Positions 1-10,500 of a DNA stretch of 64,000 bases are shown in pieces (position 1 is the stretch's first letter; every line of letters begins with the position of its first letter). The notes below the pieces were generated by a model. That model searched no databases. It saw only the letters and a list, made by a program, of their open reading frames with translations, and had not been told where the DNA came from. This DNA comes from Buddleja alternifolia (lineage: Eukaryota; Streptophyta; Magnoliopsida; Lamiales; Scrophulariaceae). The position numbers and the translations under genes were made by a program. Location of the stretch: assembly GCA_019426215.1 (NCBI GenBank), contig CM033394.1, positions 20,294,195 through 20,358,194 on the forward strand, given 5' to 3'.

Positions 1-794
1 CGAGTGAGAGTCATGGAATATGTCAAACTCACAGGACTCGATGCTTTGCTAAGAATCATAATAGCATGAGATTACAGAACTACCCTCCTTGTCAAACACG
101 AGTTAGTTCATGAGCTCTGGCCAGAGACTTTAATCTCATTAACCTATGATCGCATAGGATACTTCTCGTTTACTTTCGAGACAGTGAATTCCATGTTGGC
201 AATCACCTCACATGCTACTTGCCCATTGGAACGCATTTCGAGGTCAACCCCACCTTTCAACGGGTGAATTGGGCCTAACTACTCTCGTGATAGAATCCAA
301 CGTTACAAGCACACTGTGACTGTAACTCCTCAGGTCTAAGGCTCACGAATACCTTCATAATCAATAATCCAATCATTGACAGTCAATGGGTAAAAACCCA
401 TGTGATTGAATTACTACGAGCCGTGTTCAAATACATTAATCCCATCAATGTATCTATAACACAAACTCCCACTATCCCATAGTGTCAACTGGCACTCCTT
501 TGTCAGAGCATGTGTCGTACAAGTCCATACGAATCTCAATGCCCAATTGAGATTCTCTGACTTGCGAACGATTTAAGTGATCAAGTACCAAACCCTTCCA
601 GTGCCCATCTCCATAAGGAATGCGAAGGTTTGCCTTGACACATATGGACTAGTTGTTCATTTAAAACTTTATAGATGCATTCAAGAATTATATGTACAAC
701 ATATTGTTGACTTTACACTAATTAGAGGTTGCGCAATATAAACTTGTGCCTTATATTCTAACTCCCCGTTGGCATCGAGGGCACATTCCCAACA
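1..794 (-). mobile_element. Diverged Ty1/copia LTR, cut by the window edge
   Basis: This stretch aligns by eye, with many substitutions and gaps, to the minus-oriented copia LTRs further right. Shared blocks include the 'gtgagagtcatgg' segment, the 'acttgcccat...ttcgaggtcaaccccacc' segment and the 'aacttatagatgca' segment. It ends at 'attcccaaca' (794), which read on the minus strand gives the expected TGTTGGG LTR start. It is a relative of the copia family in this window and not a recent copy. No protein is encoded. The other end lies outside the window. Confidence 0.6.
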
Positions 795-917
795 TCCCCT
801 CCGACTGTCACTTGTTCCGCTGTACTACCAGATTAGACACAACATACAATCCGTATGACTATCCTGGAGTGCACGTGCATATCAAAGTAGAGTGGGTAGT
901 ACCCTTTCCAATGTTAT
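795..917. other. Short spacer between two copia LTRs
   Basis: About 120 bp of unassigned sequence lies between the diverged minus LTR and the start of the plus-strand copia LTR. The first bases (tcccctccg) may be the remnant of a polypurine tract for the minus-oriented element. I see no gene here. Confidence 0.3.
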
Positions 918-1749
918 TGTTAGGATTATGCCCTCAGATGCCTCAGAGGATAGAATGTATAGGGCATATATCTTGTATTGAACTTAAACTTTTCTTAAAT
1001 AAAAGGCATTATTGAGTTTTCACTTAATTCTTATCTGCATCTATAAGTTGTGTAAAACGTTTTGTCCATGTTTTCTGTGTGATCCCTCTACTTCCTATGG
1101 GATAGTAAGATTGGCACTAGAGAGATCGATCTTGATTACTAAAATAAGTCCGCGAGTAATATGAAGTGTTTAATGGACAAATAAAGACTTCGAATACTTG
1201 TACAATCTTAGCACCGACATAGGAGTGCCTGTTTGGTATCATGGAATGTAGGAGATTAAGATTGTAGACACGTCAGTGGAACTGATATGTTCGAACACGA
1301 CTCGCATCGGTTCTGTCACATGGGTTTTCACTCTGTGACTGTCAATGACGGAACTGATTATACGTAATAGGTATATGTGAACCTTTGACCTGAAGTATCA
1401 GGCTGAAGATGCACTTGTGACGTCAAGTCTTTCACTAGAGTAGTTAGACCCAATTCACCCTTTGGTGGGGTCAATCTCGAAATGCAGACTTGATGGGCAA
1501 GTGGTAATCTTAGCACATATCTAATATGAGATTTGTTCTCTCATAAGTGAACGAGTATTAACCCTATGTCATTATAGATAAATAGAGATCAAAGTCTTTG
1601 GCCAAAGCAAACGAGACGATTGTGCTTGGCACTAAATCGATCTCAATGATCTCGTATTTATTATGATTTATACATATGGTCAACTCCAGTGAGTTTAACA
1701 TAACCATGACTCTCACTTGACCGGGGAACGTGAACAAAGGGTTTATACA
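918..1749 (+). mobile_element. Copia 5' LTR, first part (split by the Athila insertion)
   Basis: The LTR begins TGTTAGGATTAT at 918 and follows the copy at 28,979-30,760 closely. It is interrupted at 1,749 by the Athila-like element and resumes at 14,841. The 5-bp duplication ATACA (1,745-1,749 and 14,841-14,845) marks the split. This part carries the region near the LTR start and is strongly conserved among the copia LTRs of the window. Confidence 0.88.
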
Positions 1750-3488
1750 TGACACGCTAAAAGCTAACGTGCTATAATAGCAAGTGCACTAGACGTGTGT
1801 AGTAATAAGTGGACAAAAGGTCCGGGTTGTCGAACCACAAGGACTTGAATTCTAGTTAATGATTTTCGATAAAAGATAAGACAATTAAAGTAAAGTGCAA
1901 GAAAAAGATTAAACAAACGAAGAACCAAAGAGAAACGTACTATAGATTTAATCTCACGTATGATACAATGACTAAGGCACATGCTACAACCGAATCTACT
2001 CGTCAATATATATGAGCTACTCTTCAAATTATTAGACTCCTATTGCTTTGGTGGAAACTCCTAAATTAACTATTACCCGATGTCTCGGCACATAATAATC
2101 CTATGATTAATTGACGGTTCTCTAAATATGTCTATCCGAGAATCTAATCAAAAATAACGCATTAACGTTCTAGAGCTTCCCCGAACGAATCCGGCTAACA
2201 ACACCCAGGAATCTTTACCTATTTCTAGGGCAATCCCTCATTTGTTTCGGATGATGTGTTAATTCTCTTGCACCCTAATCTATTTTCTCTTGAACAACTA
2301 GATTAGGCAAGATAGCAAGCATATGGTGATCAAACACATGATTGGAATAAAAGCATAGAATTAACACACAAAGCAATAGGAGAATTAATACAAAGAGCAA
2401 CTTCACATATATTGATTCATAAATTTGGCCTTAACATGGCCTTAGTTCTACAATATTAGCCTCTCATCAAAGCCTTAAGAAAATCTAATACAAACATATA
2501 CATACTCATGGAAATAAACATGTAAATGCAAATAATTAAAACTCCCTCAATTGATTGATGATGGATCTTTGCTCTTCCACTTCAATCCTTAACTCCTCTC
2601 TCTTTGTTTTCCTCCAAAAGTGATCAAGAATGGTGATCAATGATGATGAGTGAAAAGTGATGGCCAAAATGCCTTTCTCTCTCCCCTCCTCCCAGATGTC
2701 TCCGTCAATTGTGCTCAAAAATGCCTTAAGAAGACCACCACAAATCAGCTCCTAGTGTGTGTCTCCCACTAGTGTGTCCTCCACTACTCTTAAAGTGAGT
2801 AGTATAAAATTCCCTAAAGTAGATCTATTAAGAAACATACTTATGACATCCCTCTCATACATGTGATGACCTCTTGGCTTTTAATGTTCCATTCCCCCAT
2901 CAAATGATGATCTTTTGGCTGAAAAGAATCTCAATTCGGGTGTGGACACGCCTAGGCGTGGCATTACGGCGCTTGGGCGCGGGATTCAGAATGCTGAAAT
3001 TAAATGCAATGTATCCTGCGCAGCAATCGTATTTCATTCATAACTTTCTCCACGAAACTCCGATTTGGATGATTCAAGTCCTCATTTGAAGCTAACACAT
3101 AGTTCTACAACATTGTAGAAGGGAACTTCATCCAATTCGGCCTCTAAATATACGGAAATAGCGCTCGAACGTGGAAAGTGGTGTAGATACGGCGCCCGGG
3201 CGTGGGCAAGATGGCGCCTAGGCGTGGTAAGCAGAATGTTGACGTTATTTCCATCTTGTCCGGCGCCTGGCCGTGGGTTTTTAGGCGCTTGAGCATAGGG
3301 GTGCGTAGCAATTTGGCCTAAACTTGTTTTATACGTCATTTTTCATCCCGTTCTTTGATTGTATCCATTTAAGACCTGAAATCACTTAATGCACGAATTA
3401 AACGCACATGTGGCAAGAATCAAGCGATAAATGAACCTAAGACATAAACGCAAAGGGGCTTAAAAACACGTAAAAATGCCTCTTATCA
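1750..3488 (-). repeat. Athila-like element, 3' LTR (left)
   Basis: Reads TGACACGC...CTTATCA on the plus strand and is the same length as its partner at 13,102-14,840. It contains several GGCGCC/TAGGCGC palindromes (around 2,950-2,985 and 3,190-3,290). Short open frames inside it recur in the partner LTR and are not genes. Confidence 0.93.
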
Positions 3489-3502
3489 ACACCCCCACAC
3501 TT
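3489..3502 (-). promoter_or_regulatory. Polypurine tract of the Athila-like element
   Basis: On the sense (minus) strand the bases directly before the 3' LTR are AAGTGTGGGGGTGT. Purine-rich sequence touching the LTR start is where plus-strand DNA synthesis is primed in LTR retrotransposons. The same position in the two related families of this window reads AGTGTGGGGGGATT or similar. Confidence 0.8.
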
Positions 3503-5116
3503 ATCAATTGATCGTCCTCGAGCAATAAGAGTTTTAAGATAAGGAAACATCATCAATCAAAGAGAGAAACAAAAAGAAAACTACCTAACTCACTTTCGTG
3601 GAGTAAACGGTTGCATTTAGCGAATGCAACAAGCCTTTGAACCTTTTAGTTACCTCAAAGGACGAGTTATAGTCTCGTGAGGGTTTGCAGACGATATACC
3701 CACAAAATCGAAAGATTTTCAACCCCGATCACTCAACGTAAATTACAATGATTAATAGCACACAATGGTATGAATTCATCTGTTTAAGCTCAAATTACAA
3801 ATATATACACATCACACATTTGCTCATGTTACGCCTTAACATTGAAAAGATCATCCTAAAGGTGTAGTGTAATAAATCTCAAGTATTATAGTCAAGTGGC
3901 ATTCTTACCACTTTTCAAACATTAACCCCATATTTATCAACTTTTGATTATTCACATGGTACGAGAATTGAATACAACTTCATAGCCACTTAAAAATTCA
4001 TCACTTCATTCCACTTTCGGATTTATCTTATGCACTTTCAACTCGAAACATTAGAGGCTAGACCATGTGCAATGTTTGATCCTCTTAGGCTTTCTATGAC
4101 ACCCGTGTAACGAGCTTTAGGCCAATAACTCCTAAACCAGATGGCTTTAGGGTATCAAATGTGGAGACACTCCTAAGGGCTTAATCGCTCGAGTGTCAAA
4201 GGCCACAAAATCAAACTAGGTCCTTATTCACTTAACACTTGCATTGGCTTGAGCTTAGCTCAAATTAGCAAAATAGTACAGTATTCTAGGCATGGTGCTC
4301 TTCGCCTCCAGTATCTATTAAGCTTGACTTTTTCAGTCATACCAATGTTCAACCTCTTTTTATTATTATTAAACACACGAAGTTAACGTTCTCAACTCAT
4401 AACACATGTGAAAATTCTAAGTTGATATTTCCGGGATCAAGCCTTTAAGTGTTTCAAAATGATTGCCCACTCAACTCCTCTACCTTCGATTTAGGTGCAT
4501 ATGTGAATCATCTTAAGGTTAATCTAGTCTAGTTAGGATCCCATAAGCAAAGAACGATGTGTATAGCCATTAAAAACCAAATTGATAGAGAAAACATACC
4601 ATGTATTCAAATTAACCATACTCAATGCCTCAAGTGAAGGGTTGAAATTCTATCCAAAAAAAAAAAAAAAAATTGCACACATTTCTCATGTAGAGGTACA
4701 GCACCCCCCAAACTTGGACCGAAATATGTAAAACATGAATCATCATGACTATAATGGATCTAGTATACCCCCCCCCCCCCACACACACTTATTATGAACA
4801 TTGTCCCCAATGTTTGAAAAAGAGAAGGGCAAGGTACACGTCACCATAGGGAAGCTGAAAAGCAAACCCGAGTCCACTGAAGGCAAACAAGTCCAAGGAT
4901 GGCAATCACTGTGTCGATCACTACATAGGTAAACAAATGCTAGCCATACAGAGCATCAAACATTGGATAGAATAGAATAAAACAAAACGAGACAAACAAA
5001 AATGAGAAACATGCATGGAAAGAAAACATCAAGCATCCAAACATAAAACATAAAATATCCAACAACCCAACAAAAGATATCCAAAAACAAAAACATGGAA
5101 ATAAAACAAGATAAGC
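3503..5116 (-). other. Non-coding 3' spacer of the Athila-like element
   Basis: About 1.6 kb between the 3' ORF and the polypurine tract without a credible frame. It contains the three-hairpin block (3,610-3,678) and a second block (around 4,080-4,210, 'cttaggctttctatgacacc' onward). Both recur in the other two gypsy-type families here (around 20,079-20,215 and 44,988-45,120). It also has an A run near 4,657 and a C run near 4,771. Conservation of non-coding sequence between families that differ in their LTRs suggests a cis function. Confidence 0.7.
3610..3678 (-). promoter_or_regulatory. Three-hairpin block beside the polypurine tract (Athila-like copy)
   Basis: Hairpin 1 has arms GTTGCATT and AATGCAAC around TAGCG (3,610-3,630), a perfect 8-bp stem. 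Hairpin 2 pairs CCTTTTAG with CTCAAAGG around TTAC (3,642-3,661), 7 of 8 pairs. Hairpin 3 pairs ACGAG with CTCGT around a 7-base loop (3,662-3,678). Sequences are read on the plus strand; the RNA is the complement. Equivalent hairpins occur at 18,706-18,774 and 44,510-44,577 with compensatory arm changes. The function is unknown; packaging, RNA export or 3'-end processing are guesses. Confidence 0.55.
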
Positions 5117-6436
5117 CTAATCGGTGGTGCCAAAACGGTCAATGTAATCCTCATCCTCTCCGCCGAGATCATCCAAATCAATCAACGGGCTACCCTCATC
5201 ATTATGAACCTCATCATCACCTCCTTCAGGAACGAGAGCACCTGACTCGTGCATATCTGCGGGCTGCTGAGGCGGGGGGTGCGGGTAAGGTGGAGGAGCA
5301 GAATAATCAAACGGCCCCCAACCGACAAACGCATCATGCTCTACAAAAAGCTGACGAAAATAAGCACAAGTGTCGGACATGACCACCCTCATCTCATCTC
5401 GCAACTCATCCCTCAATTCATCCTTTAATTGTCTAATGGCGGCGGCATCCATAGGTGGAAACTGTGGGGAGCTAGTAGACCGGGATGAAGACGGGCGAGG
5501 CCTCTTGGAAGTAGCTGGTGGTGGAGGAGCCTGGGAGTCGTCATCTACCACGGTGAGATAAGAACCAGGAAGCTCAGTACGCTCCATAGGAAATGTGGGA
5601 ACCTTAGCCGCCTTGCATAAAGCTGTGATCAGTGACGGGAGAATGATGGGAATCTTCCGAGTGGGACCTTCTCCCTTTTGCTTAGCCAATTCTTTGTTAA
5701 TCAACGGCCCTAACTCATTCTTCAACTTCCTAAAGTGGTCCGTCAAAGACTTGTGGATTACCCGGGCAAAGTCCACAGCTTTCTTGGACATAATAGCGTA
5801 GATGAGGGTGGCCCGTTCCTTGTTTGCCTCTGATCGATTGGTACTCGGTATTAAATTGAATCGGATGAAGTCGAGCCAGAAAGCAGCCTCGGGTAATAGA
5901 GCCCTACGGGGGACATGAGCTTCTCCGGGTACCCATTCCCACCCCTCTCGGCCAATAACCCGCAAAATATCCGACAGGCTAACTCGGAGGCGCTCTGCAT
6001 TGTAAAGAGTGGTGAACTCGCATGTCTGAGGGGTCGGGGTGCCTATGCTCTCCCTAATCTGTCTCAACTCATAATTGACATGTTTGCCCCGGACCAAAAG
6101 GGTAGTCCCCAGCCATCCTCGTGTCTCAATCTCATCATAAACCCCGGAGCTGAAGAATTCCAAGACCCAAGGAAGACGAATGGCCTCGGGCTTTTGACAG
6201 AAAAACTGTAATCGATGAAACTGTATCAATTCGTGCACAGAGGGCTGTCCCCGGGTGGTTAAATAGTGCTCCTTAATAAGGGTGCGGGGGGTGCTCAAAC
6301 TCTGACACATAATTTGGACTTGGGAGTTTTCAAAACGGTTATTATCGGGAGTCTCGGGCTCATTAGAGGAACCCTCACCCACTTGTTTCTTACCCTTGGA
6401 CGGTCTGTTGGTAGTTCTCGTCATTCGCAACAACAA
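5117..6436 (-). CDS. 3' ORF of the Athila-like element, 'putative plant transposon protein' type (439 aa)
   Basis: The frame is open for 439 codons. A start at residue 5 (MTRTTNRP, position 6,424) is also possible. Features resemble the plant transposon protein domain often found as an extra ORF in Athila/Tat elements: the VRGKHVNYELRQIRESIG segment (115-132), a W..F....LIPST segment (187-199), an ATLIYAIM segment (209-216) and a PxIxxLCKAAKVP segment (266-281). The C-terminal third is proline-rich, then acidic. It sits in the position of the env-like ORF of some Athila elements. I see no signal peptide or transmembrane helix, so envelope function is not supported. It is intact, in keeping with a young insertion. 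Confidence 0.8.
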   Translation of the reverse strand: MLLRMTRTTNRPSKGKKQVGEGSSNEPETPDNNRFENSQVQIMCQSLSTPRTLIKEHYLTTRGQPSVHELIQFHRLQFFCQKPEAIRLPWVLEFFSSGVYDEIETRGWLGTTLLVRGKHVNYELRQIRESIGTPTPQTCEFTTLYNAERLRVSLSDILRVIGREGWEWVPGEAHVPRRALLPEAAFWLDFIRFNLIPSTNRSEANKERATLIYAIMSKKAVDFARVIHKSLTDHFRKLKNELGPLINKELAKQKGEGPTRKIPIILPSLITALCKAAKVPTFPMERTELPGSYLTVVDDDSQAPPPPATSKRPRPSSSRSTSSPQFPPMDAAAIRQLKDELRDELRDEMRVVMSDTCAYFRQLFVEHDAFVGWGPFDYSAPPPYPHPPPQQPADMHESGALVPEGGDDEVHNDEGSPLIDLDDLGGEDEDYIDRFGTTD

Positions 6437-7539
6437 TGATCAACTTTTCAACTACTCAAATCAACCCAAATGCAACCAACCCAATACAACAATCGTCAAC
6501 GCCCAACAACACACCAAAATCAGAGAGCAACCCACAATCTAGCAACAATCCACGGATTTAACCGATTCCTCAATTCTTTAAGTAATAATCCACAATTTAA
6601 TCAACAAAATAGCATCCAATTTCAACAACAACAACCCACAAATTCAATTTCAACCCACAAATTGATAACAATAGATCATCCAATTCAACAAAAACAACCC
6701 TCAATTTTTTTGATTACGATCCACAAATTCAATAGAAGTCCTCAAAAAAAATTCAATCCACAATCGGACGAAGCCCCAAATAATCCTCAAAATATAATGT
6801 AAGGCACCTACTCGTCGTCTATGAATCGGAAATGGAAGAATGGTAAAGCCAAAACTCACCTGTTTCCCCAAAAATTTTCGCACCGAGTTGGATGTGAAGG
6901 AGGGGTCACTGTGCAGCGAGTGATGTTGATGGAAAGTGGCGGTGAAACACGGTGGAGATGGCCGGAAAAGGTGAGAGTGTCGCCGGAAATCGCTTGGGAG
7001 AGGAGTTGTGAAGAGTTTGTGAAGAATTTTGACCGTTTGACCCACAAATTTGTTTAAATCAGAAACGGGCGCCTAGGTGCGCGTGTTTGGGCGCCTAGGC
7101 GCGCGACACAGCGTACCTGGAATTTTTTTACTGGTAATGCCCGCGCCTAGGCGGGCGTTGTTTCGGCGCTTGGGCGCCCCTTTCAGAATTGGGCGCCTAG
7201 GCGCCTGTTTTCTCGGCGCTTGGGCGCCCCTTTCAGAACCGGGCGCCTAGGCGCCTGTTTTCTCGGCGCTTGGGCGCCCCTTTCAGAACCGGGCGCCTAG
7301 GCGCCTGTTTTCTCGGCGCTTGGGCGCCCCGTTCGGAAATAATTTGTAAAGAATTTCATTTCCTGTTTCAAAAGGGAAGAGACAAAACACTTAAAACACA
7401 AACTAACAAAGATGTAAGACTAGAAAATAAAGCAACAAACGGGATAATAAGGGAAAAAGAAAAGGAAACGGAAAGAAAACATGGGTTGCCTCCCAAGAAG
7501 CGCTAGTTTAGAGTCATTAGCTCGACTGAAAGCGAAGAA
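6437..7539 (-). other. Spacer between pol and the 3' ORF, with a GC-rich minisatellite
   Basis: About 1.1 kb separates the pol stop from the 3' ORF start. It starts CAA-rich, then contains the 50-bp minisatellite (7,066-7,336) and a short purine-rich segment. I see no credible gene. In related elements a subgenomic or spliced RNA would be needed to express the downstream ORF; I could not identify splice sites with confidence. Confidence 0.6.
7066..7336. repeat. 50-bp minisatellite built from GGCGCCTAGGCGC palindromes
   Basis: Units starting at 7,191, 7,241 and 7,291 are nearly identical 50-mers. Each contains one GGGCGCCTAGGCGCC and one GGCGCTTGGGCGCCC. Degenerate units precede them from 7,066. 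GC content is far above the surroundings. The same palindrome occurs in the LTRs and inside the Gag-protease linker of the same element. Confidence 0.9.
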
Positions 7540-10500
7540 TCACGAAGGGTCCGCGAGGATGAAGGACTCTTTGTCTCTTGGTCCATCCATCCCTAAGTAA
7601 GGTTTTAGACGTTGAGCGTTGACCAAGAAAGTATGTCCTTTATCTGTTGTAAGCTTGACGGCGCCGGATGGATAGACCTGGGAAATCAAAAATGGGCCCG
7701 ACCATCGAGACTTAAGCTTCCCGGGGAAGAGTCGGAGTCGAGAGTTGTATAGCAACACCCGCTCTCCCTTGTGGAATTCCCGGGGGAGAATATGTTTGTC
7801 ATGCCACATTTTAGTCCGCTCCTTATAGAGTTTTGCGTTCTCATAGGCAAGATGACGCCATTCTTCGAGCTCGTTGAGTTGTAGCAAACGTTGTGTACCT
7901 ACACTTTGAGAGTCAAAATTTAGAAACTTAATGGCCCAATAAGCACGATGCTCGAGTTCAACGGGCAAGTGACATGTTTTGCCAAAAACAAGACGATACG
8001 GGGACATGCCAATTGGGGTTTTATAGGCGGTCCGATAAGCCCAAAGAGCATCATCCAATTAAGGGACCAATCCTTTCTTGATGCGTTGACAGTTTTTTCT
8101 AAAATACGCTTAATCTCCCTATTCGAGACCTCCACTTGGCCACTAGTTTGTGGGTGGTATGGGGTCGAAATTTTATGCTTCACCCCGTACTTGGTCAATA
8201 AAAGTTCAAACTGCCTGTTGCAGAAGTGGGTGCCCCTGTCACTAATGATGGCTCGGGGAGTTCCAAATCGAGTAAAAATATGCTTCTTCAGAAAACGAGT
8301 GACAACCCGAGCATCATTAGTAGGCAAGGCCACGGCTTCCACCCATTTGGAGACATAGTCTACCGCAACAAGGATATATTTATTTGAAGAAGAACTGGGG
8401 AAAGGGCCCATGAAATCCACACCCCATACATCAAACAACTCACACTCTAACATGCTATTTAAGGGCGTTTCATGATGTTTAGAGATGTTCCCCATTCGTT
8501 GACAGCGATCACAAGATTTGACATAATGATGTGCATCTTTAACAAGAGTAGGCCAGAAGAAACCTGATTGGAGGATCTTAGCTACCGTTTTGGAAGGCCC
8601 AAAATGGCCACCTACCGCCATATCATGACAATGAGATAGGATAGCATGCACGTCCGTTTCGGGTATGCAACGTCGAATTAAACCATCTGCACAAACTTTG
8701 AATAAAAAGGGTTCGTCCCAAAGATATTGCTTTACATCAGATAGAAATTTCTTCTTTTGATGAAAAGTGATATCCGGGGGAAGACGGCCCGTAACAATGT
8801 AATTGGCAAAGTTAGCATACCAAGGTGAAATTTTTTCAGAAATAGCAAGGAGGTGTTCATCCGGGAATTCCTCACGAATTGGTGTCTCATCTAACGGATC
8901 ATTCACTAGCTCTAATCGTGAGAGGTGGTCGGCTACTACATTTTCGGTGCCTTTCTTGTCTTTTATCTCTAAATCAAATTCTTGGAGTAACAAAATCCAC
9001 CTAAGAAGTCTTGGTTTAGCATCTTTCTTGGCAAGCAAATATTTTAAAGCCGAATGATCGGTGTAAACTATCACTTTGTTTAGCACGAGGTAAGAGTGGA
9101 ATTTATCGAATGCAAAGACTATGGCGAGTAATTCTTTTTCCGTGGTGGCATAATTCAATTGTGCATCGTTAAGAGTTTTACTAGCATAGTAAATGGTTCG
9201 AAATACCTTTTCCTTCCTTTGGCCAAGGACCGCTCCAACCGCGGTGTCACTCGCATCACACATCAATTCGAATGGTAAGCTCCAATCGGGGGATGACATG
9301 ATAGGGGCGGAAACTAAGCGTTCCTTCAAATCAAGAAAGGCCTGCATACAAGAAGAATTGAAATCAAAAGGTGCATCTTTAACAAGCAAATTAGACAACG
9401 GTTTCGCAATTTTAGAGAAATTCAAGATGAATCGCCTATAGAAACCAGCATGCCCGAGAAAACTCCTAACAGCTTTTACCGATGTGGGCGGGGGAAGTTT
9501 TTCAATGACCTCAATCTTGGCTTGGTCCACTTCGATCCCTTTTTGAGAGATCTTGTGGCCAAGCACAATCCCCTCCCGGACCATTAAATGGCATTTTTCC
9601 CAATTCAAAACAAGGTTGGTTTCTTCACAACGTTTAAGCACAACATTTAGATGAGCAAGACAAATATCAAAAGTTGTTCCGAAAACAGAAAAGTCATCCA
9701 TAAAAATTTCAAGGAAATCTTCAACCATATCATGAAAAATAGCCATCATGCATCTTTGAAAAGTGGCCGGGGCATTACACAAGCCAAATGGCATCCTTCT
9801 ATAAGCAAATGTGCCATAAGGACAAGTGAAAGTGGTTTTCTCTTGGTCCTCAGGATCTATGGCAATTTGATTATAGCCGGAGTAACCATCTAGAAAACAA
9901 TAGAAATCATGCCCGGCTAATCGTTCAAGCATTTGGTCAATAAAGGGGAGGGGGAAATGATCCTTACGTGTGGCATCATTCAACTTACGGTAATCTATAC
10001 ATACACGCCACCCACTAATTATACGAGTTGGGATAAGCTCATTATTCGCATTCTCAATTACCGTTATCCCCCCTTTCTTAGGCACCACTTGGGTAGGGCT
10101 CACCCACGCACTATCAGAAATAGGATAGATTATACCTGAGTCGAGCAGTTTAATCACTTCCTTCTTTACTACCTCTTGGATTTGTGGGTTTGATCTCCTT
10201 TGGGGTTGGCGTGTAGGCTTGGTGGAGTCCTCCATAAGTATTTTGTGCATACATATCGCTGGACTAATGCCTTTGATGTCCGCAAGTTTCCACCCAAAAG
10301 CCCGTTTGTGAGATCTCAACACCGTCATTAATTGCTCTTCTTGTGATCCTGAAAGAGATGAGGAAATGATCAATGGGAGTGTTTCGTCGTCGTTCAAGTA
10401 CACATATTTAAGGTGGGAGGGGAGGGGTTTGAGTTCGAGAGAGGGGGGTTCTTCAATAGATGGGCGAGGTGATCCTGACAATGATCTATCAACTTTGATG

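Noticed and set aside
2536..3339. Open frames inside the Athila-like LTR (also 13,888-14,691) and the derivative LTRs (43,282-43,482 and 47,902-48,102)
   Set aside because: They recur only because the LTR is duplicated. They have no protein family features.
5117..6436. Envelope gene
   Set aside because: Position fits, but there is no signal peptide, transmembrane segment or cleavage-site pattern. The motifs match the plant transposon protein type.
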